64,000 bases of DNA. It comes from Bacteroidota bacterium. GTDB lineage: Bacteria > Bacteroidota > Ignavibacteria > Kryptoniales > JAKASW01. Of the stretch, positions 8,257 to 15,855 are shown one piece after another; position 1 is the stretch's first letter, and each line of letters begins with the position of its first letter. The notes under the pieces are model-generated. The model saw only the letters and a program-made list of their open reading frames with translations. It was not told where the DNA came from and searched no databases. Position numbers and translations under genes: made by a program. Location of the stretch: contig JAKAMG010000005.1 of the NCBI GenBank assembly GCA_021812985.1, positions 7,280 to 71,279 on the forward strand, given 5' to 3'.

Positions 8257-8886
8257 TCATTTTTGCTTCTTCTCTTTATGCCCGGCTTCCTTGCCGTAAT
8301 TCTTGATAACGCTCACAACCTTCCCTATCACCTCGAAGCTGTCTACGGCCGGATCCACGACTATGGGTTCATGAAGAGGGTTTTCAGGTTTCAGCACAAT
8401 CTTCTTCCCCTGACGCCCATACCTTTTGACGGTCACGCCATCCTCGACACGAGCGACAACGATGTCATTGTCCCGGACGTCCTGCACTCTTCTGAAGAAC
8501 ACCACCGAACCATCCGCGATCCCCGCGTTTATCATGCTGTCGCCGACGACGTAAATGCCCCTGTCGCCTGTCCTCAAGCCAAGCGTTGCGCGCGCGTCAA
8601 AATACTCCTTCGGGTCTTCATCTACGATTCTCGGCATGCCGCCCCTTGCCGCGGCGTAAATTGGAATACGGCTTTCCTTCCTGGTTACGCGCAGCACACG
8701 AGAACGCCCCGCCTCCCTCCTGATCAGGCTCTTCCTCTCGAGTATTCTCAGGAGCTTCTGGACAGCGCCTATCGTCACGCCGATTGCGGTGCCTATCTCG
8801 CGAAAACTCGGCGCATAGCCGTTCTCACGCGTGAATTCCTCGATAAAATCGAGCGCCTCTTTCTGCCGGTCGGTTATTTCTTTCAT
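8257..8886 (-). CDS. lexA: LexA-type transcriptional repressor (S24 self-cleaving)
   Basis: A 209-aa LexA-family repressor. The N-terminal winged helix runs from TDRQKEALDFIEEF to about residue 65, with the recognition-helix region around SFREIGTAIGVTIGAVQKLL. The C-terminal S24 protease domain has the serine in VVGDSM (S117) and the lysine in GVTVKR (K154), so the catalytic dyad is intact. The usual Ala-Gly cleavage segment is altered to AAARGGMP (78-85), so cleavage would fall at a Gly-Gly or Arg-Gly bond, or the site has shifted. The start at 8886 is chosen because GGAG lies about 8 nt upstream and the protein then begins at MKEITDRQ like other LexA proteins; an upstream in-frame codon at 8916 would lie inside the operator. 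A palindrome in the leader suggests autoregulation. It heads the RecA-like/PolB2 gene row and may control it. Confidence 0.88.
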   Translation of the reverse strand: MKEITDRQKEALDFIEEFTRENGYAPSFREIGTAIGVTIGAVQKLLRILERKSLIRREAGRSRVLRVTRKESRIPIYAAARGGMPRIVDEDPKEYFDARATLGLRTGDRGIYVVGDSMINAGIADGSVVFFRRVQDVRDNDIVVARVEDGVTVKRYGRQGKKIVLKPENPLHEPIVVDPAVDSFEVIGKVVSVIKNYGKEAGHKEKKQK

Positions 8887-8907
8887 TTTCCCGCTCCACT
8901 TTCTTGT

Positions 8908-8925
8908 GGTATACAAATGTATACC
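8908..8925. promoter_or_regulatory. Candidate LexA operator, palindrome upstream of lexA
   Basis: GGTATACAAATGTATACC is a 7+7 bp perfect inverted repeat around a 4-nt AAAT centre, 22 bp upstream of the lexA start. Its position and symmetry suit a dimeric repressor site. No second full copy was found elsewhere in the window by eye. The sequence differs from the E. coli and Bacillus SOS boxes, as expected for a distant phylum. Confidence 0.65.
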
Positions 8926-8944
8926 TGCGGATTCAGAAAGTCAA

Positions 8945-9130
8945 GTGGGAAGCAACCACCGCAGAGACACGAAGAACGGGGAATGGCTCGTCCCTAACGG
9001 GACTATAATAAAGGGGGACTTAGGTTAAAGACATTTCGTCCCTGACTGGACTCCACCTGAGGGAGAATAGGAAATGGAGGCACAAAGTGAAGACACGAAT
9101 CGGCCGAAATGCGGCAAAGACACGGGGAAA
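8945..9130. repeat. Degenerate intergenic repeats downstream of GH47 and upstream of lexA
   Basis: This part of the 8926-9211 gap has CCGCAGAGACACGAAG (near 8958), GGCACAAAGTGAAGACACGAA (near 9081) and GGCAAAGACACGGGG (near 9111), all of the GCAGAGACAC type seen at 7077-7181. It also has two similar units starting TCGTCCCT (near 8989 and 9038), the first forming the small hairpin GTCCC-TAAC-GGGAC. No convincing gene is present. Confidence 0.4.
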
Positions 9131-9152
9131 GCGAATTAAAGCTTCGACAGAA

Positions 9153-9175
9153 GGGAAGCCGGGTCACCGCTTCCC
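9153..9175 (-). terminator. Hairpin downstream of the GH47 gene
   Basis: GGGAAG(C)CGG and CCGCTTCCC form a 9-bp stem with one bulge and a GTCA loop, about 37 bp beyond the GH47 stop codon. The minus-strand tail is TTCTGT, only weakly T-rich, so this is a modest intrinsic terminator candidate. Confidence 0.4.
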
Positions 9176-9211
9176 CACGTCAAATCATGATAAGCTCTCC
9201 ACGCTCGGGGC

Positions 9212-10594
9212 CTACTTGAAATCCTTCCGGAGCGGATGCGCCTCGGTATTGAATACGATCTTATTGAAATTGAGCGCGGAATCAGGCGCGAAGGTCAAAT
9301 AGAGATACTTGAAAGTCTCAGCGAACACGAAGCTCTCCATGTCGTTCAAGTGCTTCTTCGAAGTCACGCTTTCGAGCGAGGCGACTCCGTTCGCAACCTT
9401 ACAGTTGTAAACAAACGTGTTGAAATAAGTTTCCGCGCGTGAGAGATACTCAGGGTTGTGCGTGTACTTATACATGTAATAGTTCGACTCGATATTTTCA
9501 GGACGAAGGACGTAACCGGAATCTACGATTGACATATTGGTATAGTTGATTTGTTCAGGCTCAATGCCGTAATAGAGCCACATCTTATAGCACGAGTTCT
9601 CGAGTTCTTCCGCTCTTTTCAAGTCGCCACCGAGGGCCAGCTCGGCCGGAAAGAACGCGTCGAGCGCGCCAAAGTAAGTCTTATCGATGACTCCGGTGTT
9701 CATGTTCGCGTGGCCGTACCACAATTCCCCGTCGACTCTCTGAGCCAGATATTTGTTTACGGCGGCAACGCTGGCGTCCCACATCTTCTTAAAATCCCTG
9801 TCCCCGAACAGCTTCCATGTCTTCAGAAGGTATTCATAATATGAATCTATCCCTCCGCTGATGTGGCTCTCTTCGCCGACCCATTTACCCGTCTCGACGT
9901 TTATCGCGTCTCCGACCAGACCGATGCTAGATCTCCTTTCGAAGACGGCAACGGCTGCTTTCTTCGCCTTGTCATAGTACACAGGGTTACCGGTCAGCTT
10001 GCTGAGCGTGCCAAATTCAAGCGTCAGGGTCCCGATCTCGGCAGGATTCGAGACGATTCCCTGCGTCTTCCCTGTTTTTAGATTTATGTAGGGGTACGGC
10101 ATACCGGTTGGCGAATTGAAAATCGGGAGGAGACGGTTCGCCAGATCTGTTGCCAACTTAAGAAACTTCGGGTTGTGATTCAGTTCGTACCCGGACAGTA
10201 ACCCTCCGAGCTCCCTTATAGTAATCTCGAAGGCTTTGACCTCAAAGTCCTGGTTGAACGAAAGGCTGTCCACGATGAGCCGTTCGTCTTCCTGAGCATC
10301 CTTTTTAAGCCCCATCAGCACCATCGTATCGTAGGCGTCCACCGGGGTCATCAGGAGGGTGTGCGCGTACCAATCATGATAAGTCCTGGTAAGCGGCATC
10401 AATTCGTCATGCCCCCACGCGTATTTCTTGTAGTTGTTCCATGCGAAAAGGAATTCCCGCTTTACCTTCTCCGCGTACTCCTTCTTCAGCGACGCCTGGG
10501 CATGGAGCAGGTTCAGAGCTCCACCCGCAAATAGCAGCAACGACACGACAATAGGCAGCATGATGTAATTAAAGCGAATCGAAAGACTTTTCAT
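9212..10594 (-). CDS. Secreted GH47 family alpha-mannosidase-like protein
   Basis: Predicted inverting class I alpha-1,2-mannosidase (GH47, (alpha/alpha)7 barrel, calcium-dependent in known members). Recognisable family segments include MTPVDAYDTMVLMGL, FEITIRELGGLLSGYEL, GMPYPYINLKTG, NPAEIGTLTLEFGTLSKLTG and SGGIDSYYEYLLKTWKLFGD, in the family order. An N-terminal hydrophobic signal (IMLPIVVSLLLFAGGALNLLHAQA) predicts export. At 460 aa it is the usual length for the catalytic domain alone. GH47 is mainly eukaryotic (ER and Golgi N-glycan trimming), with sporadic bacterial members, so horizontal acquisition in the lineage is possible. It lies between the PolB2 locus and the BNR protein, with no obvious operon partner. 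Activity on mannosides is inferred from the family; individual catalytic acids were not assigned. Confidence 0.85.
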   Translation of the reverse strand: MKSLSIRFNYIMLPIVVSLLLFAGGALNLLHAQASLKKEYAEKVKREFLFAWNNYKKYAWGHDELMPLTRTYHDWYAHTLLMTPVDAYDTMVLMGLKKDAQEDERLIVDSLSFNQDFEVKAFEITIRELGGLLSGYELNHNPKFLKLATDLANRLLPIFNSPTGMPYPYINLKTGKTQGIVSNPAEIGTLTLEFGTLSKLTGNPVYYDKAKKAAVAVFERRSSIGLVGDAINVETGKWVGEESHISGGIDSYYEYLLKTWKLFGDRDFKKMWDASVAAVNKYLAQRVDGELWYGHANMNTGVIDKTYFGALDAFFPAELALGGDLKRAEELENSCYKMWLYYGIEPEQINYTNMSIVDSGYVLRPENIESNYYMYKYTHNPEYLSRAETYFNTFVYNCKVANGVASLESVTSKKHLNDMESFVFAETFKYLYLTFAPDSALNFNKIVFNTEAHPLRKDFK

Positions 10595-10868
10595 GACTTG
10601 TATACCTTGGCGCTTGTTCGATTATTAGTGTGCCACGCACCTTCATCCGAAGCAACTGCGTGGAATGAAACTCGGACTCAATATACTAATTGGAACGCGG
10701 GGAAAGAAGAAGAGGTAGACTCGTAGTCAGTATTTCGACACATTGGTCACATCCTCTTTGCAGGCGTTGAAGAGGACAAACAGGGCGACGGCAACAAATC
10801 CGGAAGAAGTGGCTGCGACTACACGCTATTTTTGAAACGCGCGCTTCGTGTTGACCATTGTCCCCCTC
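10595..10868. other. Intergenic stretch without a supported gene
   Basis: Part of the 350-bp gap between the GH47 gene and the BNR protein gene, both on the minus strand. It should hold the GH47 promoter. No open frame with a ribosome site, no RNA fold and no repeat could be supported here; the terminator at its right edge is listed separately. Confidence 0.5.
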
Positions 10869-10903
10869 AAAAAAGAAGAGTCCGGTACTAACCCGGACTC
10901 TTC
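10869..10903 (-). terminator. Strong intrinsic terminator after the BNR protein gene
   Basis: A perfect 11-bp stem (GAAGAGTCCGG / CCGGACTCTTC) with a TACTAAC loop (plus-strand reading) is followed on the minus strand by six T. It lies about 40 bp past the stop codon at 10945 and ends that transcript. Confidence 0.85.
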
Positions 10904-10944
10904 CAGTAAACAGGATGTAACTCAGAGTGGCCGTGATTAAGGAG

Positions 10945-13900
10945 TTACTTGTCGCTCTTAGGCATTGATGACTCAATCTTATGCCATTTGCCCAGGAGGC
11001 CATCGAGCTCCTTTCGACTGATGGAATAGACTTCTTCCTCGCCCTGTGTCGGGACAGAGTCGGCTCCCTGTACTGCGGTAACCAGGCTAGACAGATTGCC
11101 GGCGACTGAGGCAAGGCTTGGGTTTCCGCCCGAAACGAGTGCCTCGAGGGAATCCACGACAGGCTGAGGAAGCATGCCTTTCTTCTCTTGCAGGAGCTTC
11201 TCTACCGAAGCGTGGACGGTGACCGCCTCATCAAGCGCCTTGTCGATCAGCCTCGATAGGTCAAACTGCTTCTTTAAGTCCGCCATCGTCACATGCACTC
11301 TAGGATCCTCCTTCACGACGAAAGGCTGCGTGTAATCCTTCCCGTCCACGGTCAGTGTCGCTGTGTATTTGCCGGGGAGCGCAAGCGGTCCCGAAGGATC
11401 GAGAGGCGTACCAGCGTCGACGTCGTTGGTGCCACCCGCGGGCCAGACGGCCGATATCGAGTACTCATACCTCAGCGCCTTTGGCCGCGGATAGCGAAGA
11501 TCCCAGACAAAGCGGTGCGCCCCGGCGGCAGACGAAAGCTCCTGTTGGGGTTTAATCCACCCTTCCTGGAAGTACCGGTGCGCCGGAAGCTCTTCCGGTT
11601 TCGCGTTGCTTGTAAATCTGTTGACCACTTCTCCCCGTGAATCACGGATAGTGAGCGTGACGGATGAACCGGCATCTTTACCGAGATAATAGTCAATGAT
11701 CGCGCCGGTCGGCGGATTCTGGCCCAGAGCGGTTTCAGGTGGCCAGGGTGTGTCCTTGTTTTCGTCCGCCCTCATCCTGATCGCAACCGCCGGACGAAAC
11801 AGGTGCACGCCTTCCGATCCGGTCGAAGCAGTGATCTCACGGAGTGGTTCGACGTCATCGAGCACCCAGAAACCTCTACCCTGTGTCGCCGCGACGAGGT
11901 CATTGCCGTGGACTACGAGGTCGTTCACGCATACAGTCGGAAGATTCAACGTGAGCGGCTTCCAATCAGCTCCGTCATTAAATGAAAAATAGACGCTTCT
12001 GTTCGTCGCGGCATACAGTAGCCCTTTTCTGACAGGGTCACACCGGACGGAGTTTACAAATTCGTCACCCGGCAGGTTTCCGGTAATGGTCGTCCAGCTT
12101 TTCCCAAAATTCGTTGTCATGAATATCAGCGGTTTCACGAATCCCAGGCGCTGTGTGTTGACCGCAACGTAGGCGGTCCCATCGGAGAGGTAGGAAGGAT
12201 CGATCGCATCGACTCTCGCCCACATTGGAACGTCCTTTGGCGTGACATTAGCCCAATGCTTTCCGCCGTCCTTCGTGACCTGCACGACGCCATCGTCAGT
12301 CCCAACCCAGATAACGTTCTCAGCTTTCGGAGATGGGGCGATCGTATAGATGACACCGTATCCAGCGTCCTTCGCCTGTAATTTCGTGGGATCAGGATAA
12401 TCCTTCGAACCGAGCTTCTTGCCGCTAAGATCGGGACTGATTCTTTCCCAGTGATTCCCGTCGTCGAGCGATTTCCACAGGTACTGGTTTGCGACGTACA
12501 GGGCGTGCTTGCCGATTGGCGAGAAAACTATAGGCGTGACCCAGGTATAGCGATACTGCACCGTGGACTCGCGTTCACCGTAAGTCGTAAGCGGCCACGG
12601 CGAAATTTCCGCGACCTGCCTCGTCACGTTGTCAAACCTCGAGAAATGTCCTCCAAGCCCGCTGCCAAAAATCAAATTGGGGTTACCCGGTTTGGGGACT
12701 TCATAATCGCGTTCGTCGCCGCCAACCGGATGCCAATCACGGTCTTCAATCACTCCGTAGGGACCACGGCTCAGTATTCCGACAGTCCCGTTGTCCTGCT
12801 GGCCGCCGTATATTTTGTAGGGGAACTGGTCGTCGACGGCGACGTGATAGAATTGTCCCGTCGGCTGGTTGTACCAGCTGGACCACGTCTTCCCTCCGTC
12901 CACGCTGACTACGCACCCCTGATCCGATGCGGTGATCATGTAATCCGTATTGATCGGATTTATCCAGAGAAAGTGGTAGTCGTCCCCGCCCGGCGCGCCC
13001 TTGAACATAATGAAGTTCTTTCCGCCGTCAACCGATTGATGTATTGAGCGATCCATGACATAAACCACGTCGGGATTCTTCGGATCGACGGTGACTCGGC
13101 TGAAGTACGAATTCGCAAGTCCTGGGTCCTTGTTCACATAATCCCAGGAGGCTCCGCCGTCGGTTGATTTGTAAAGTCCGCTCCCCCCTTCGGTGGCGAT
13201 AATAGTCGCGTATACTTCGTTTCCCTTGCTACCCTGCGCGACGGCGAGGCCGATTCTCCCGAGCGGTCCGGCCGGAAGCCCGTCGCCAGTCAGCCTTGTC
13301 CAGTGTACACCACCGTCAGTGCTCTTGAAAATACCTGATCCGGCACCAGCCTGAGGCATGAAGTAATCAAGCCACGGATGTGCCTGCATCTGCCAGAGAG
13401 CGGCATAGACGACTGAAGGATTGTCCGGATCTGCCGCAAGATCGACCGCCCCCGTGCTGTCGTTGACATAGAGGGTCTTCTCCCATGTGGCACCCCCATC
13501 TGTCGTCAAGAAAACTCCGCGCTCTTCGTTAGGGGCGAATGCATTCCCAAGCGCGGCCACCAGAACTCTGTTCTTGTCCTTCGGGTCGATCAGGACGCGG
13601 CCGATGTGGAGTGTCCTCTTCAAGCCAACGTTCGTCCAAGTCTTCCCGCCGTCAGTGGATTTATAAACGCCGTTGCCGGCTAACATGTCGTACCTGAATG
13701 CGACCTGTCCCGTCCCGACGTATATTGTGTTTGGATCGGACAACGAGACATCGAGCGCACCAACAGTAGATGCTCCCTCATGCTGCATGAGAGGCTGCCA
13801 GGTACGTCCGGCGTCAATTGTTTTCCACACCCCGCCACCCGCGGCGCCGAAATAGAACGTGTTCGGCTGGGCGGGGATACCCACGGCCATCGTGGCCCAT

Positions 13901-14061
13901 CCCGCCCTATAAGGCCCTACCATACGCCATTTGAGGGACGAATACGTTTTCCCCGATGTCGCCTGCGCACTAACAACACCAGATGCCGCGATCGAAAACG
14001 CAGCTATGACGAATCCAAGCGGCAAGATCAGTCGGGCGAAAACAGTTGAGATCTTCTTCAT
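10945..14061 (-). CDS. Large secreted BNR/sortilin-like beta-propeller protein
   Basis: A 1038-aa exported protein with an N-terminal signal peptide (hydrophobic stretch ending ASGVVSAQA). Most of its length carries BNR/Asp-box repeats: GGGVWKTIDAGRTW, GVYKSTDGGKTW, GVFLTTDGGATW, GIFKSTDGGVHW, GLYKSTDGGASW, VSVDGGKTW and later copies. This implies two stacked seven-bladed propellers as in sortilin/VPS10 and GH74-type proteins. A C-terminal Ig-like segment (PGKYTATLTVDGKDYTQPFVV) follows, then a helical tail. The family is common in Bacteroidota and Acidobacteriota and usually has no proven activity. It may bind or cleave glycans, or act as a surface-associated binding protein (uncertain). No T9SS tail is present. 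It has its own terminator and appears monocistronic. Confidence 0.8.
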   Translation of the reverse strand: MKKISTVFARLILPLGFVIAAFSIAASGVVSAQATSGKTYSSLKWRMVGPYRAGWATMAVGIPAQPNTFYFGAAGGGVWKTIDAGRTWQPLMQHEGASTVGALDVSLSDPNTIYVGTGQVAFRYDMLAGNGVYKSTDGGKTWTNVGLKRTLHIGRVLIDPKDKNRVLVAALGNAFAPNEERGVFLTTDGGATWEKTLYVNDSTGAVDLAADPDNPSVVYAALWQMQAHPWLDYFMPQAGAGSGIFKSTDGGVHWTRLTGDGLPAGPLGRIGLAVAQGSKGNEVYATIIATEGGSGLYKSTDGGASWDYVNKDPGLANSYFSRVTVDPKNPDVVYVMDRSIHQSVDGGKNFIMFKGAPGGDDYHFLWINPINTDYMITASDQGCVVSVDGGKTWSSWYNQPTGQFYHVAVDDQFPYKIYGGQQDNGTVGILSRGPYGVIEDRDWHPVGGDERDYEVPKPGNPNLIFGSGLGGHFSRFDNVTRQVAEISPWPLTTYGERESTVQYRYTWVTPIVFSPIGKHALYVANQYLWKSLDDGNHWERISPDLSGKKLGSKDYPDPTKLQAKDAGYGVIYTIAPSPKAENVIWVGTDDGVVQVTKDGGKHWANVTPKDVPMWARVDAIDPSYLSDGTAYVAVNTQRLGFVKPLIFMTTNFGKSWTTITGNLPGDEFVNSVRCDPVRKGLLYAATNRSVYFSFNDGADWKPLTLNLPTVCVNDLVVHGNDLVAATQGRGFWVLDDVEPLREITASTGSEGVHLFRPAVAIRMRADENKDTPWPPETALGQNPPTGAIIDYYLGKDAGSSVTLTIRDSRGEVVNRFTSNAKPEELPAHRYFQEGWIKPQQELSSAAGAHRFVWDLRYPRPKALRYEYSISAVWPAGGTNDVDAGTPLDPSGPLALPGKYTATLTVDGKDYTQPFVVKEDPRVHVTMADLKKQFDLSRLIDKALDEAVTVHASVEKLLQEKKGMLPQPVVDSLEALVSGGNPSLASVAGNLSSLVTAVQGADSVPTQGEEEVYSISRKELDGLLGKWHKIESSMPKSDK

Positions 14062-14367
14062 TTTATTTGGTCCTTCGCTTATGAAAGAGGATTTATCAAT
14101 AACCTGACCGCAGAAGAAATGCGATCACACCCGAGAGTTCGGATGCTGAATGATTGACATGTATTTCAAGACCAAGCTCATCGATGTCCGAAATTGACAA
14201 AAGAATTTAGCGATGAAACCGGGAAACTTAAAGTCGAAAGTCTCCTGCCTCACCTGTGGATCATTCGAATTTCACCGGATTGGCAGGCAGCTCTGCCTCA
14301 CGACCGGTTCACCAAGAAGCGTAACATGGCTAATCACGGTGTCAGCTCGCTACAACCTCCCCGGGAT
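14062..14367. other. Intergenic region upstream of the BNR protein
   Basis: About 300 bp between the BNR protein start (14061, minus) and a possible 55-aa frame. It should carry the BNR promoter. A plus-strand frame runs through it into the ketoacyl synthase gene, but that is antisense to a secure gene and is not accepted. No RNA fold or repeat was recognised. Confidence 0.45.
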
Positions 14368-14535
14368 TTATCGGGCGTACTCGTGCGGCTGGCAGATAAG
14401 CATCCTGACAAATTTCATTATCCGTTCCGATGTTTCGGGCGTGATGATTGAACGGTTGCCGAGCAAACAGGGGACCCTTATGTCTCTGATGCAGGGCTCA
14501 ATCTTGATTTCGCAAATGGCAATAATGAAGGCCAT
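14368..14535 (-). CDS. Possible small hypothetical protein after the ketoacyl synthase
   Basis: A 55-aa frame starting 22 nt after the ketoacyl synthase stop codon, with GGAAGGGG upstream of its ATG. The product begins MAFIIAICEIKIEPCIRDIR, contains four Cys and ends in a basic helix-like stretch. No family is recognised. It could be the last, small gene of the biotin operon, a decayed remnant of one (an acyl carrier protein was looked for but is not there), or chance. Its position argues for expression; its short length and lack of recognised relatives keep confidence low. Confidence 0.3.
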   Translation of the reverse strand: MAFIIAICEIKIEPCIRDIRVPCLLGNRSIITPETSERIMKFVRMLICQPHEYAR

Positions 14536-14557
14536 GCTGGGTTGTACCCCTTCCTGC

Positions 14558-15778
14558 TCACTCAGCCGGTTTGGTGACTATCAAGCTGGCCGCGTTCCCC
14601 CCGAACCCGGCTGCGTTGATCATTATCCTTTTCAGCGGGCGCTCCCTGTTTGTGAAACTGACGGGATAAGGAAACTCCGAGTGGCTACCATTGGCGAGAA
14701 TCAGGAGTGCATACTCGAGACTGAGTGCCGCCGACGCCCCGAACGTGTGTCCCACGAACCACTTATTGGAGATCAGCACAGGAAGATCGTTTCCGAAGAG
14801 TGCCTTGATGGCATTCAATTCGCTCCTGTCCCCCTTGACGGTCCCGGGGGCATGAAGAATAATCGCGTCAACTTTCTCGTCAGGCGCCATTCCGTCCAAG
14901 GCCATCCGCATCGCCTGCCTCAGAGCGTACCCCTCTTCCGTTATGGCGGTTGCCGTGCGCGGGTATTCGAGTCCGTATCCGAATGACTCGATGACTCCGA
15001 GCAGGTCAGCCCTCTTCGCGGTCATCTCTTTGCCCGTGAGTTTCTCCAGAGCGAAGAGCGCCGCCCCTTCTCCCAGCGCCATCATGTCGCGTAGATGAGG
15101 CTCTGAGGAGCAGGGGCGCGACGGGTATCGGGCAAATGTGTCATTTGTGTAGATCCGCAAAGCCCGCATCTGCGCCACTGTGAAGCCTGTCAGAGCCGCT
15201 TCCGCTCCTCCGACTATGAATCGGTCCGCCAACCCCGACCTCATCCAGGCTATGGCGTTGAACACGGCCTGAAGCGCCGTGCTGCATGTTACTGAATGAC
15301 TTATTTCAGGACCGCTGGCTCCGATATCGTGCGCGATGCTCGACGAGATGTTGCCAAGTGTGGTCACCGGAGACGTCAGGGGCGGCACCCGATGGCCGGC
15401 ATCGGTCAGGTATGCGGCGTGGAAATCCTCCAGTATGCCTGTGGCTCCCCTGGAAGAACCTATATTCACGCCGGTCTTATGACCCTTGTCCGCTTCCTTC
15501 CATCCCGCTTCCCTGACAGCTTCACGCGCGGAGTGGATGGCCATGAGAACCGTCCTGTCCAAATGCGCGTGACGGCTATTCTCATTTCTTATTGAATCTA
15601 TAACCGCATCGGATTCCGCCGAAAGCTTCGCCGCCGCGACCTCCTGACCGTCAAACGCGACTGGCTTCAGGCGGGAGACTCTGCTTGAGTAGGAGCGCCA
15701 TATTAGGCTGCGAGCGTGGCCCAGAGGGGAGATGGAGCCCATCCCGGCAATTACTATCTTCTCTGTTTTATCACTCAT
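14558..15778 (-). CDS. FabF/FabB-type beta-ketoacyl synthase in the biotin cluster
   Basis: A 406-aa thiolase-fold condensing enzyme. The catalytic Cys is in SHSVTCSTALQAV, the first His in IILHAPGT and the second in NKWFVGHTFGASA, so the Cys-His-His triad of KAS I/II enzymes is complete. It is placed downstream of bioB-bioF-bioD-bioA on the same strand, 77 bp beyond bioA. Such a synthase is, from memory, a recurrent member of Bacteroidota biotin operons. It may help build the pimeloyl chain, since no bioC, bioH, bioI, bioW or bioZ gene is visible here (inference). The sequence is divergent from housekeeping FabF in spacing, and a general fatty acid role is less likely given the context. Cytoplasmic; no signal. 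Confidence 0.85.
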   Translation of the reverse strand: MSDKTEKIVIAGMGSISPLGHARSLIWRSYSSRVSRLKPVAFDGQEVAAAKLSAESDAVIDSIRNENSRHAHLDRTVLMAIHSAREAVREAGWKEADKGHKTGVNIGSSRGATGILEDFHAAYLTDAGHRVPPLTSPVTTLGNISSSIAHDIGASGPEISHSVTCSTALQAVFNAIAWMRSGLADRFIVGGAEAALTGFTVAQMRALRIYTNDTFARYPSRPCSSEPHLRDMMALGEGAALFALEKLTGKEMTAKRADLLGVIESFGYGLEYPRTATAITEEGYALRQAMRMALDGMAPDEKVDAIILHAPGTVKGDRSELNAIKALFGNDLPVLISNKWFVGHTFGASAALSLEYALLILANGSHSEFPYPVSFTNRERPLKRIMINAAGFGGNAASLIVTKPAE

Positions 15779-15855
15779 CTTCCTGCTTGATATTAGGTGT
15801 CCGCCTAAAATACCGGCTCATGAGGACTGCACAATAAGGTTGGCCGTCCACAAAT

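Noticed and set aside
8263-8997. 244-aa plus-strand frame across the LexA gene
   Set aside because: It is antisense to the winged-helix/S24 repressor, which has clear catalytic residues, and would run through the operator palindrome.
14213-14986. 257-aa plus-strand frame across the BNR-KAS gap
   Set aside because: Most of it is antisense to the ketoacyl synthase gene; the part in the gap has a weak CxxC but no supporting ribosome site or homology.
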